Below, piece by piece: positions 49,801 to 61,256 of a DNA stretch of 64,000 nt. The notes below the pieces were generated by a model that saw only the letters and a program-made list of their open reading frames with translations, ran no database searches and was not told where the DNA came from. Position numbers and translations under genes: made by a program. Source of the DNA: Mayamaea pseudoterrestris (Eukaryota; Bacillariophyta; Bacillariophyceae; Sellaphorales; Sellaphoraceae); contig BROI01000020.1 in the NCBI GenBank assembly GCA_027923505.1, forward strand, positions 609,253 to 673,252, read 5' to 3'. The number at the start of each line of letters is the position of its first letter. Position 1 is the first letter of the stretch.

Positions 49801-52800
49801 CCCAGGCTTGTCCACAGTAGCTGGCTGCCATAGCCCACTCCAGCAGCCATAGAGGTATAAATTGATAGCTGGCAGATGACAGGCATTGTTTCATGATGTC
49901 AATTGTGTAATGCATTCATCAGCAGCCAATGTAGTCTCCAAGTTCTTTGACAGGAACTGCCAGAAATTTGTTGCCCAGGCTTGTCCACAGTAGCTGGCTG
50001 CCATAGCCCACTCCAGCAGCCAAATTTGTATGAATTGAAAGCTGGCAGTTGACAGGCATTGTTTCATGATGTCAAAAGTGCAATGCATTCATCACCAGCC
50101 CATGTAGTCTCCAAGTTCTGTGACAGGGACTGCCAGAATTTTGTGTCCCCAGGCTTGTCCACAGTAGCTGGCTGCCATAGCCCACTCCAGCAGCCAAATT
50201 TGTATGAATTGATAGCTGGCAGTTGACAGGCATTGTTTCATGATGTCAAAAGTGTAATGCATTCATCACTAGCCCATGTAGTCTCCAAGTTCTGTGACAG
50301 GAACTGCCAGAATTTTGTGTCCCCTGGCTTGTCCACAGTAGCTGGCTGCCATAACACACTCCAACAGCCAGAGATGTATGAACTGATAGCTGGCAGTTGA
50401 CAGGCATCATTTCATGATGTCAAAAGTCTAATGCAATCATCACTAGCCCATGTAGTCTCCTAGTTCTGTGACAGGGACTGCCAGACCAGGCTTGTCCACA
50501 ATAGCTGGCTGCCATAACCCACTCCCGCAGCCACATTTGTTGGAATTGATAGCTGGCAGTTGACAGGCATTGTTTCATGATGTCAAATGTGTAATGCATT
50601 CATCACCAGCCCATGTAGTCTCCAAGTTCTGTGACAGGGACTGCCAGAATTGCGTGTCCCCAGGCTTGTCCACAGTAGCTGGCTGCCAACTAGCCCACTC
50701 CAACAGCCCAGAGGGTATAAATTGATAGCTGGCAGTTGACAGGCATTGTTTCATGATGTCAAATGTGCAATGCATTCATCACCAGCCCATGTAGTCTCCA
50801 AGTTCTGTGACAGGGACTGCCAGAATTTCGTGTCCCCAGGCTTGTCCACAGTAGCTGGCTGCCATAACCCACTCCAACAGCCAGAGAGGAATAAATTGAT
50901 AGCTGGCAGTTGACAGGCATTGTTTCATGATGTCAAAAGTGCAATGCATTCATCACCAGCCCATGTAGTCTCCAAGTTCTTTGACAGGAACTGCCAGAAT
51001 TTCGTGTCCCCAGGCTTGTCCACAGTAGCTGGCTGCCATAGCCCACTCCAGCAGCCAAATTTGTATGAATTGATAGCTGGCAGTTGACAGGCATTGTTTC
51101 ATGATGTCAATTGTGTAATGCATTCATCACCAGCCCATGTAGTCTCCAAGTTCTGTGACAGGGACTGCCAGAATTTCGTGTCCCCAGGCTTGTCCACAGT
51201 AGCTGGCTGCCATAACCCACTCCGACAGCCAGATATGTATAAACTGATAGCTGGCAGTTGACAGGCATTGTTTCATGATGTCAAAAGTGCAATGCATTCA
51301 TCACCAGCCCATGTAGTCTCCAAGTTCTGTGACAGGGACTGCCAGAATTTCGTGTCCCCAGGCTTGTCCACAGTAGCTGGCTGCCATACACCACTCCAAC
51401 AGCCAGAGAGGTATGAATTGATAGCTGGCAGTTGACAGGCATTGTTTCATGATGTCAAAAGTGTAATGCATTCATCACTAGCCCATGTAGTCTCCAAGTT
51501 CTGTGACAGGGACTGCCAGACCAGGCTTGTCCACAGTAGCTGGCTGCCATAACCCACTCCAACAGCCAGAGATGTATGAATTGATAGCTGGCAGTTGACG
51601 GGCATTGTTTCATGATGTCAAAAGTCTAATGCAAGCATCACTAGCCCATGTAGTCTCCAAGTTCTGTGAAAGGGACTGCCAGACCAGGCTTGTCCACAGT
51701 AGCTGGCTGCCATACTCCACTCCGACAGCCAGCGAGGTATGAAATGATAGCTGGCAGTTGACAGGCATTGTTTCATGATGTCAATTGTGTAATGCATTCA
51801 TCACCAGCCCATGTAGTCTCCAAGTTCTTTGACAGGAACTGCCAGAATTTTGTGTCCCCAGGCTTGTCCACAGTAGCTGGCTGCCATAGCCCACTCCAGC
51901 AGCCAGAGAGGTATAAATTGATAGCTGGCAGTTGACAGGCATTGTTTCATGATGTCAAAAGTGCAATGCATTCATCACCAGCCCATGTAGTCTCCAAGTT
52001 CTGTGACAGGGACTGCCAGAATTGCGTGTCCCCAGGCTTGTCCACAGTAGCTGGCTGCCATAGCCCACTCCAGCAGCCAATTTGTATGAATTGATAGCTG
52101 GCAGTTGACAGGCATTGTTTCATGATGTCAATTGTGTAATGCATTCATCACCAGCCCATGTAGTCTCCAAGTTCTGTGACAGGGACTGCCAGAATTTCGT
52201 GTCCCCAGGCTTGTCCACAGTAGCTGGCTGCCATACACCACTCCGACAGCCAGAGAGGTATGAATTGATAGCTGGCAGTTGACAGGCATTGTTTTATGAT
52301 GTCAATTGTGTAATGCATTCATCACCAGCCCATGTAGTCTCCAAGTTCTGTGACAGGGACTGCCAGAATTTCGTGTCCCCAGGCTTGTCCACAGTAGCTG
52401 GCTGCCATAGCCCACTCTAGCAGCCAAAATTTGTATGAATTGATAGCTGGCAGTTGACAGGCATTGTTTCATGATGTCAATTGTGTAATGCATTCATCAC
52501 CAGCCCATGTAGTCTCCAAGTTCTGTGACAGGGACTGCCAGAATTGCGTGTCCCCAGGCTTGTCCACAGTAGCTGGCTGCCATAGCCCACTCCAGCAGCC
52601 AAATTTGTATGAATTGATAGCTGGCAGTTGACAGGCATTGTTTCATGATGTCAAAAGTGTAATGCATTCATCACCAGCCCATGTAGTCTCCAAGTTCTGT
52701 GACAGGAACTGCCAGAATTTTGTGTCCCCAGGCTTGTCCACAGTAGCTGGCTGCCATAGCCCACTCCAGCAGCCAAATTTGTATGAATTGATAGCTGGCA

Positions 52801-54062
52801 GTTGACAGGCATTGTTTCATGATGTCAATTGTGTAATGCATTCATCACCAGCCCATGTAGTCTCCAAGTTCTTTGACAGGAACTGCCAGAATTTTGTGTC
52901 CCCAGGCTTGTCCACAGTAGCTGGCTGCCATAGCCCACTCCAGCAGCCAAATTTGTATGAATTGATAGCTGGCAGTTGACAGGCATTATTTCATGATGTC
53001 AGAAGTATAATGCAAGCATCACCAGCCCATGTAGTCTCCAAGTTCTGTGACACGGACTGCCAGAATTTCGTGTCCCCTGGCTTGTCCACAGTAGCTGGCT
53101 GCCATAACACACTTCAACAGCCAGAGATGTATGAACTGATAGCTGGCAGTTGACAGGCATCATTTCATGATGTCAGAAGTCTAATGCAAGCATCACTAGC
53201 CCATGTAGTCTCCAAGTTCTGTGACAGGAACTGCAAGAATTTCATGTCCCCTGGCTTGTCCACAGTAGCTGGCTGCCATAAGCCACTTCAACAGCCAGAG
53301 ATGTATGAACTGATAGCTGGCAGTTGACAGGCATTGTTTCATGATGTCAAAGGTGCTATGCACTCATCAGCAGCCCGTGTAGTCTCCAAGTTCTGTGACA
53401 GGGACTGCCAGAATTTCGTGTCCCCAGGCTTGTCCACAGTAGCTGGCTGCCATACACCACTCCAGCAGCCACATATGTATGAATTGATAGCTAACAGTTG
53501 ACAGGCATTGTTTCATGATGTCAATTGTGTAATGCATTCATCACCAGCCCATGTAGTCTCCAAGTTCTGTGACAGGAACTGCCAGAAATTTCGTGTCCTA
53601 GGCTTGTTCACAGTAGCTGGCTGCCATAGCCCACTCCAGCAGCCAAATTTGTATGAATTGATAGCTGGCAGTTGACAAGCATTGTTTCATGATGTCAAAA
53701 GTGTAATGCATTCATCACAAGCCCGTGTAGTCTCCAAGTTCTGTGACAGGGTCTGCCAGAATTTCGTGTCCTCAGGCTAGTCCACAGTAGCTGGCTGCCA
53801 TAAGCCACTTCAACAGCCAGAGATGTATGAACTGATAGCTGGCAGTTGACAGGCATTATTTCATGATGTCAGAAGTATAATGCAAGCATCACCTGCCCAT
53901 GTAGTCTCCAAGTTTTGTGACAGGGACTGCCAGAACTTCATGTCCCCAGGCTTGTCCACAGTAGCTGGCTGCCATACACCACTCCGACAGCCAGAGATGT
54001 ATGAACTAATAGCTGGCAGTTGACAGGCATTGTTTCATGATGTCAAAAGTGCTATGCATTCA
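46870..54062. repeat. Satellite B (about 174-bp monomer, about 41 copies)
   Basis: Head-to-tail monomers with the landmark TCCACAGTAGCTGGCTGCCAT; the CCACAG element lies at 47041, 47215, 47388 and 47562 (period 173-174). The core order is CATTCATCACCAGCCCATGTAG, CTCCAAGTTCTGTGACAGG, ACTGCCAGAATT, CCCCAGGCTTGTCC, then a variable AGCAGCCAAATTTGTATG or ACAGCCAGAGAGGTATG block and GATAGCTGGCAGTTGACAGG. CTGGCAGT and ACTGCCAG form a widely spaced inverted pair. Some monomers carry an 18-20 bp deletion (GACTGCCAGACCAGGC; 48580, 50480, 51515, 51680). Monomers at the right end are the most diverged. No similarity to satellite A that I can see. Confidence 0.95.
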
Positions 54063-54317
54063 CGAGCGCTGATGTGAAACATGCATTGTTAGGAGGCGTC
54101 ACTAGTGGAGTCTTCAAAGGGCACGTGGCGACTCACGTGCAAGACTCAATCTTAGCACTCCCTCCTCCTGTTGGAGTGCAAATGTTCCTGAGCTCAGTGG
54201 TCGACCGGACTGCGAAAGGTCTATCATGCGCCACCCCTTTGAACAAACAAGAGGAGCTGATCTGTCCAAACCAGTTGAGCGAGCGATACGTAGTGCCTTC
54301 CGTGTTCTCAAACCGGC

Positions 54318-54440
54318 AATGCATTCACACCAGCCCATGAAGTGTCCAAGTTCTTGACAGGGACTGCCAGAATCGTCTTCCATTAAGTCCCCAGGCTTGT
54401 CCACAGTAGCGTGGCTGCCATAGCCCACTCCAGACAGCAC
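54318..54440 (+). repeat. Isolated satellite B monomer inside the retroelement
   Basis: A diverged copy of the satellite B core (CACCAGCCCATGAAG, CCAAGTTCTTGACAGGGAC, CAGGCTTGTCCACAGTAG), 256 bp beyond the end of the array and flanked by element-derived sequence on both sides. It also has an insertion of about 15 bp between CAGAAT and GTCCCCAGG. Confidence 0.85.
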
Positions 54441-54443
54441 TGT

Positions 54444-56145
54444 GTATTGCTAGCTGCAATTGGGCATGCACTTGGCTCAGACTGGTGGGAATGGAACGCA
54501 GGCTCCGCGGTTTTCTTCTGGCGGTGGCCAGACGCTTTCAGCCGCCAACAAAAGCCTGAGTATGCCATAAGTGGTGCTGTCATAAGCAAAGTCAACAAGA
54601 ACTTGTTGCGCCAGTTCAATCGTCAAGTGGCACAGGAGACTCAGATATCTGTCTTGTGTTTGATGCAACAGCAAGTGGGTTGAATGAAGTACTCTTTTCG
54701 CCTTGGTTCGCTCTGCCGACAGTGAGCCAAATGGTGCACACAGTCGACGTGGGCTACTTCTGTGCCGACAATGACTTTGGTGAAATGTTTTACAACTTCT
54801 GGCTCCATAAAGACTTGCGGCACGCATTCAACCACTTGGTCGGAGGAGCAGCGGTGGCCAGCGGAAGGTCTCTTTACGCTGACTACAGGGACCACCGTCA
54901 GCACAGCAGCTTGGCTGAGCCCTTCAAACGTTTTCCATTGGACACGTGTGAAGCTAAACGTTCCTGGGATGTCGGATTACAACCCAGGCAAACCTTGGAT
55001 CTGCAAACTGCGAGCAAATGGTGACATTGCAGCAGACATGCATTTGTTTGTGGATGACGGTCGCACCACTGGGCCCACGGAGGAGGATGCCTGGCAAGGA
55101 GGCAGCAAGGTAGCCAAGATGTCAGCCTGGTATGGCTTGCAAGATGCAGCCCGAAAACGGCGGCCTCCAAGCCAGACTCCAGGGGCCTGGTCTGGGTCAG
55201 TTGTGGCGACAACGGCCGATGGGGTCTTTCTGTCAGTGTCGCAGGAACGGTGGGACAAGACAAAGACTGCAGTGCAGTGGATTGCGGCGCAGTTGGGAAA
55301 CAATCCGGTCGAGATTGAATTCAAGCCCCTCGAGCGCTTTAGGGGTTTCCTGGTGTATGTGGGTCAGACATATCGAGCAATGGTTCCTTACCTTCAAGGA
55401 ATACATTTGACATTGGATAGCTGGAGGCCAAACCGAGATGACAAAGAATGGCGGTTGGCAAGGAGTGCCTGGCCCGAGGAACTGGACAGCGCAGTAAACT
55501 TGAGTGTGGAAGATCCAAAGGCTCCTGAGCGCGTTAAAACAGTTGAGTGTCTGGCGTCGGATGTAGATGCGCTACTGCACTTGACACATTACAAGAAGCC
55601 ACCTCAAGTGACGGCTCGGCCAAGCAGTTGTGCGCGAGTGGTGATTGGGTTTGGAGACGCATTGGGCAATGGATTTGGAGTGTCAGAGGCAGACAATAAA
55701 GGAGGTTATCAAGCAATTTGATACGTCTATGGCGTGTGAGAGAAGGAAGTCAGCCAGGAGTCGTCAAATTTTTTGGGAGCTTAACTACTTTGTCATCCGT
55801 GTCGAGTCAGGACTAAGGAACGGTGACATTAAACCTGGAACTGAGTTCTTTCTTTTCACAGACAACTTTGTGACCGAGCGTGCCTTCTACAAGGGTACGA
55901 GCAAGGCCAAGGTTCTTTTAAGCTTGGTACTCCGGCTCCGAAAGTTGGAAATGGAAGGAAGCATATTCCTCCATATCATCTGGTGCGCTGGCAAGCGAAT
56001 GATTGCTCAAGGAACCGATGGGCTATCTTGCGGTGACTTGGCTAATGGAGTGCTTATTGGGCAGTCCATGCTTGATTTTGTGCCCCTCCACTTGTCGGCT
56101 TCCCAGCACGCTCCACAGCTCCACATCTGCAGAAATGGATGCTGA
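54444..56145 (+). pseudogene. DIRS-like reverse transcriptase - RNase H, frameshifted
   Basis: Pieces in several plus-strand frames make up one RT: SDWWEWNAGSAVFFWRWP (54480s), then FDATASGLNEVLFSPWF and DNDFGEMFYNFWL (54656-54810; catalytic Asp motif A). Another frame continues with LNVPGMSDYNPGKPWICKL and the FVDD catalytic motif at MHLFVDDGRTTGP (55045-55075). YGLQDAARKRRPPS and TPGAWSGSVV are typical following blocks. RNase H follows: VVIGFGDALGNGFG, FFLFTDNFVTERAFYKG, and a terminal GTDGLSCGD. At least three frame changes (near 54660-54960 and 55700) make it non-functional. Confidence 0.8.
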
Positions 56146-56439
56146 CATGGTGCCCTGACAATGCCCAATTTCTCAGTGCTCCAGAGTGGTTTGATAGCGC
56201 TCACGTCAGCGAGTGTCCGATGGTTTGGATTCCGCCGCCAGCTCTCTGTGATGTCGCCGTGGAACAGTTGTGTGAAGCGCGACACACCCGGCCAAATGTT
56301 TTCCACTGCGTGGTTGTTCCCAACTTGATGACAAGCCGGTGGAGGAAGCAGTTGCGGAAGGCTAGCAACGTCATGTTCACCATTCCCATAGGAGTGGACT
56401 TTTGGGGAGAGGAGATGTTTGAATCGCCAACACTAGCAC

Positions 56440-57981
56440 TTGTTTTCCCTCTTCTTCCTCAAAGCCCTTGGCAGATGCGGCATTTGGAATCGGTTAGAGA
56501 GGCGGAACGCGAACTGTCAGGAGTGTGGAAAGGACTTGAAGACCAGCGAAGCGCTGAAGTGTGCAAACTTTGGCTTCAGGCGTGAACAATGGCACGACTG
56601 TGAGGGTGTGTGGCATTGGAGCTGCTATCGAGCGTCGGGAGACGATGATTACCCACGACAGCACTTGCTTGGAGATGAAGGCAGTTTTGAGGAAGACGAG
56701 CTGAGGGAGGAGGACCGTTTCCAAGTGGCAAGGCGCGGGGATCATTTACTGTGCCCTTTTCAGTGTGATCTTTGCCACTTTCGAAACTTGCGGGCGAAGG
56801 AACCGGATATTTGGAAGGAGACAGATGCGAAACTTTTAGTTGCTTTGCGCCAAGCAATTTTGGATTCCTTCTGGTCAAGAGAGAAGTCAACGGTGGAGTC
56901 CAATTGGCGAGAGAGAAATCATGTAGCGAAGGCGATGACAGCGTTTGGTTTCGAGCAAGAGCCTGTACAAGCCGAGGTTAAGCCGTACCCCACATTCGAC
57001 AGCTGGGGCATGTTTCAAGCAGTTACCCTGTTACACCGCTCTTTAGACGCGGGCAAAAATTCTGCGACTATCCAATTTGGGACAATGCGACGCTTGCGGA
57101 CGCACTTCACTAACCTGGCGCTCACGAAGCCGGATGGCGTTCAATTGACAAGCATCACTGGAATGCAAGGAGCGCAGCATTTCAGTGACAGTCCTACGCA
57201 CTCGTATTGGTTCAAGCGTTTCCTTGAAGGGTGCCACAAGCGCATGGGAGATAATGTGCAACCTGATCGAGGGGTAACGATAGACATGATGCTTAAGTTG
57301 CAGGTGGTCTTTGAGGAGGACTGGTCCTCGGGCCAGGGTGCGGAATGTCTGGAATTGGCTCAACTGGCGTGTTTCATTTTGGCTGGTTTTGCTGGGGGCC
57401 TGCGAGGGGAAGAAGTTCTAAAGGCCGAGCTTTCCCCCACCCTGGAGCATCTGGACGAAAGCCTTACTCATCCAAGAAAGAAGCACTTCACTCTGGGACT
57501 GCTTGGACGGGTCAAGGGAGAGTGAGGCGACCAATGCCATCTCCTTCCGCTCACTCTGGTGACACACTCTGGGCTACAAAATTGGACATTGGTTCTGCCG
57601 GTTATTGAACGAGTACGCCACCATTGGAGTGTCCAGTGGACCAATGTTTTGGGTAGACAGACGAGGAAAGTCAAGCCGAGGGTGCGTTGCGGATTACAAC
57701 CCACGTTTCCATGAGTACCTGCGAATGATCCAAGGCCGGTGGCCGGAGGTGCTCAGTACTGGAGTTGACGTGACGGAGTTTGGACTTCTGCGCTCACTGC
57801 GAAGAGGTTCTACTGCTCAAGCAAGGAACCGGAAGGTAAAGGACAGTGTTATTGAGAGTAACAACCGTTGGCGGAAAGTGGAAAGGGCAAAAGGAAGGCA
57901 AGTTCACGTTGGAATGATGGAGCACTACTCCGACGTGACTGCATCAATTGAGACCCTATTGATTTACTCGGAATCGTTGTA
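56440..57981 (+). pseudogene. Zinc-finger / tyrosine recombinase of the DIRS-like element, frameshifted
   Basis: A Cys/His cluster (CQECGKDL, ALKCANFGF, HDCEGVWHWSCYR, then LLCPFQCDLCHF) precedes a core with FWSREKSTVESNW, and then the recombinase with its box I Arg in LAGFAGGLRGEEVLKAEL (about 57383-57435). A stop and frameshift follow near 57525. The last block resumes in another frame to TAG at 57979-57981: EFGLLRSLRRGSTAQARN (R..RRG region), NNRWRKVERAKG and a HYSD Tyr motif as the likely nucleophile site. Gene and frame are broken, so it is not active. Confidence 0.75.
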
Positions 57982-58072
57982 GCAGCAGTGCCCACTGACA
58001 ACGCGGGCACTGTGGGACCAATACATGATCACAAGCGATTGCCGAGTAAGGGAGAAAGCAGAGACCAAGGGG

Positions 58073-58530
58073 GCAGGAAAGCGGAGCTTTATTCTATTTT
58101 ATGGAGTAAGGTTCTGACCCGCTTCTTTTCATTCAGACCGTTCGGGAGAGCTACAGCGTTTACCTTATCGCGTCACCGCGCTTTGTGGGGCAGCCACAGA
58201 GCGTTGGAGATCCTCACTGGCTTGTCCATCAGCGCGGCCATAGGTTTGACTCACGAGTCGAGGTCGACTAAAGTCCTCGCTGGAGTTTCTCGTGAAGGGA
58301 ACGAAGCCACTACAGAGTGGTGAAGAAGGGGGCTCACTGAACGAATCCCAGAGGGATTCCGAAAGGAATCGCACTGGGTCTCGCGCAGGGCGCTTTGCTT
58401 GCAGGGCGGACCGGGGAACCTGATCAGTAGCACCAGGTGCAAATGGTATATGTTACGAAAGTCGTTTCGTCTTCTAAGAGAATGAAGTAGTAAAGTGTCA
58501 ACATGGACTGATGAAAGAAGTACCACCACA
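58073..58530 (+). repeat. Split direct repeat, copy 1 of the element 3' end
   Basis: GCAGGAAAGCGGAGCTTT at 58073 recurs at 58738, 665 bp away. The two copies are near-identical for about 455-475 bp up to GAAGTACCACCA. Confidence 0.85.
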
Positions 58531-58697
58531 ACAGCCAAGCTACGAGCGTCACAACGGAACCACGAGTCAACGGATTTGGGGGCAATTGAATAGCATTGGA
58601 GGCCATCCAAGTTGCAAGGAGACGAAACGATCAGTTGTTGCAAGTGGAGCTTGATTGCTGTCGACCCAAGAATTAACGAGATCTCTCTTGGGAGCAG

Positions 58698-58703
58698 TAT
58701 AAA
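58698..58703 (+). promoter_or_regulatory. TATA box-like site between the split repeats
   Basis: TATAAA in AGTATAAAGGC, 35-40 bp upstream of the second direct repeat. It could be a promoter of the element; this rests on position only. Confidence 0.35.
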
Positions 58704-58737
58704 GGCTTGATTTGTTTAATTTTCCCACCCACCCACC

Positions 58738-59215
58738 GCAGGAAAGCGGAGCTTTATTCTATTTTATGGAGTAAGGTTCTGACCCGCTTCTTTTCATTCA
58801 GACCGTTCGGGAGAGCTACAGCGTTTACCTTATCGCGTCACCGCGCTCTGTGGGGCAGCCACAGAGCGTCGGAGATCCTCACTGGCTTGTCCATCAGCGC
58901 GGCCATAGGTTTGACTCACGAGTCAAAGCCGACTAAAGTTTTTGCTGGAGTTTCTCGTGAAGGGAACGAAGCCACTAGAGAGTGGTGAAGAAGGGGGCTC
59001 ACTGAACGGATCGCAGAGGGATTCCGAAAGGAATCGCACTGGGGCTCGCGCAGGGCGCTTTGCTTGCAGGGCGGACCAGGGACTTAACCTACCCCCAACT
59101 GGGTGCAGTAGCACTAGTGGTCAAATGTTATATGTTACGAAAGTCGTTTCGTGTCTAAGAGAATGAAGTAGTAGTTCAACATGGAGTCATGACTAAGCGA
59201 GAAGAAGTACCACCA
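58738..59215 (+). repeat. Split direct repeat, copy 2 of the element 3' end
   Basis: Second copy of the 58073 repeat. A short CCACCCACCCACCGCA run precedes it. It ends at GAAGTACCACCATGG where satellite-type DNA begins. Confidence 0.85.
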
Positions 59216-59417
59216 TGGATACGGCCTCCACTGTGGGTATGGCCAACACCACAAGTTGTAGATTCTGACCTGTCAAACGTCCCATGCCCTGGCCTCCCAA
59301 ATACCCAATAAGTCAGGCAAATCATGTCCAGCGTATGCCATTGACAGGTGCAGAGTCTCAAATGGTGCAAAAAGGACTGCCTGGAGGCTGACACCATGGG
59401 TACAGCCTCCACTGTTT
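59216..59417. other. Junction DNA between the retroelement and satellite A
   Basis: Not satellite A. ACCACCATGGATACGGCC at 59211 recurs as GACACCATGGGTACAGCC at 59389, about 178 bp apart, with CTCCACTGT after both. This looks like one copy of a third repeat of similar length. Confidence 0.5.
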
Positions 59418-60054
59418 GGTGACAAGTTGTCACCAAATACATTGCCATCCCCTGAGACACCAGCCAAGCCTACCATCTTGTAGCGCAGCCTGATTAAGGA
59501 TGTTGGCACCATTCTGGTATATTTTGAGCACCAACAGGGCTTGCTGAAGGGGCGTTTAAATGTCATGGCATCTGCGGGCTGAGACTGGTGACAAGTTGTC
59601 ACCAAATACATTGCCATCCCCTGAGACACCAGCCAAGCCTACCATCTTGTAGCGCAGCCTGCATAATGATGTTGGCACCATTTTGGTGTATTTTTAGCAC
59701 CTACAGGGCTTGCTGAAGGGGCGTTTGAATGTCACGTCATCTGTGGGCTGAGACTGGTGACAAGTTGTCACCGAATACATTGCCATCCCCTGAGACACCA
59801 GCCAAGCCTACCATCTTGTAGCGCAGCATGATTAAGGATGTTGGCACCATTCTGGTGTATTTTGAGCACCAACAGGGCTTGCTGAAGGGGTGTTGAATGT
59901 CACGGCATCTGCGGGCTGAGACTGGGGACAAGTTGTTAGCAAATACATTGCCATCCCCTGAGACACCAGCCAAGCCTACAATCTTGTAGCGCAGCCTGAA
60001 TAAGGATGTTGGCACCATTCGGGTGTATTTTGGGCACTTACAGGGCTTGCTGTA

Positions 60055-60655
60055 GGGGCATTTAAATGTCACGGCATCTGCGGGCTGAGACTGGTGACAA
60101 GTTGTCACCAAATGCATTGCCATCCCCTGAGACACCATCCAAGCCTACCATCTTGTAGCGCAGTCTGAATAATGATGTTGGCACCATTCGGGTGCTTTTT
60201 GGGCACCTACAGGGCTTGCTGGAGTGGTGTTTGAATGTCACGGCATCTGCGGGCTGAGACTGGTGACAAGTTGTCACCAAATACATTGCCATATCCTGAG
60301 ACACCAGCCAAGCCTACCCACTTGTAGTGCATCCTGAATAATAATGTTGGCACTATTCTGGTGTATTTTAGGCACCTACAGGGCTTGCTGTAGGGGCGTT
60401 TGAATGTCATGGCATCTGCGGGCTGAGACTGGTGACAAGTTGTCACCAAATGCATTGCCATTCCCTGAGACACCATCCAAGACTACCATCTTGTAGCGCA
60501 GCCTGAATAAGGATGTTGGCACCATTCGGGTGTATTTTGGGCACCTACAGGGCTTGCTGTAGGGGCGTTTAAATGTCACGGCATCTGCGGGCTGAGACTG
60601 GTGACAAGTTGTCACCAAATGCATTGCCATCCCCTGAGGCACCCGACAATCCAAA
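60055..60655. repeat. First unit of a 601-bp higher-order duplication in satellite A
   Basis: The segment from AGGGGCATTTAAATG to CCCGACAATCCAA spans about 3.5 monomers and is repeated at 60656-61256 with no difference that I can find. Confidence 0.85.
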
Positions 60656-61256
60656 GGGGCATTTAAATGTCACGGCATCTGCGGGCTGAGACTGGTGACA
60701 AGTTGTCACCAAATGCATTGCCATCCCCTGAGACACCATCCAAGCCTACCATCTTGTAGCGCAGTCTGAATAATGATGTTGGCACCATTCGGGTGCTTTT
60801 TGGGCACCTACAGGGCTTGCTGGAGTGGTGTTTGAATGTCACGGCATCTGCGGGCTGAGACTGGTGACAAGTTGTCACCAAATACATTGCCATATCCTGA
60901 GACACCAGCCAAGCCTACCCACTTGTAGTGCATCCTGAATAATAATGTTGGCACTATTCTGGTGTATTTTAGGCACCTACAGGGCTTGCTGTAGGGGCGT
61001 TTGAATGTCATGGCATCTGCGGGCTGAGACTGGTGACAAGTTGTCACCAAATGCATTGCCATTCCCTGAGACACCATCCAAGACTACCATCTTGTAGCGC
61101 AGCCTGAATAAGGATGTTGGCACCATTCGGGTGTATTTTGGGCACCTACAGGGCTTGCTGTAGGGGCGTTTAAATGTCACGGCATCTGCGGGCTGAGACT
61201 GGTGACAAGTTGTCACCAAATGCATTGCCATCCCCTGAGGCACCCGACAATCCAAT
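60656..61256. repeat. Second unit of the 601-bp higher-order duplication
   Basis: Apparently identical copy of 60055-60655. The join falls mid-monomer, where the same CCCGACAATCCAA end is followed by AGGGG in one copy and TCATC in the other. Confidence 0.85.

Larger units (their letters stand above)
54063..59213 (+). mobile_element. Decayed DIRS-like (tyrosine-recombinase) retrotransposon
   Basis: The gene order is reverse transcriptase, RNase H, zinc finger, tyrosine recombinase, and the 3' part has split direct repeats (58073.., 58738..) without LTRs. That is the DIRS/Ngaro type of layout. The reading frame is broken by many indels, and one satellite B monomer sits inside (54318-54440), so it is inactive. 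The 54063-54317 stretch carries an N-terminal piece (CATPLNKQEELICPNQLS, RYVVPSVFSN) of the same class. The left terminal repeat is not recognisable and was probably lost into satellite B. Confidence 0.8.

Noticed and set aside
46870-54062. Possible CRISPR-like array
   Set aside because: The repeat is the whole 174-bp unit with no unique spacers, and the genome is eukaryotic. It is a satellite.
54063-59213. LTR retrotransposon (Ty1/Ty3) interpretation
   Set aside because: There is no integrase (HHCC/DDE) or protease, while tyrosine-recombinase motifs are present and the repeats are both at the 3' side.
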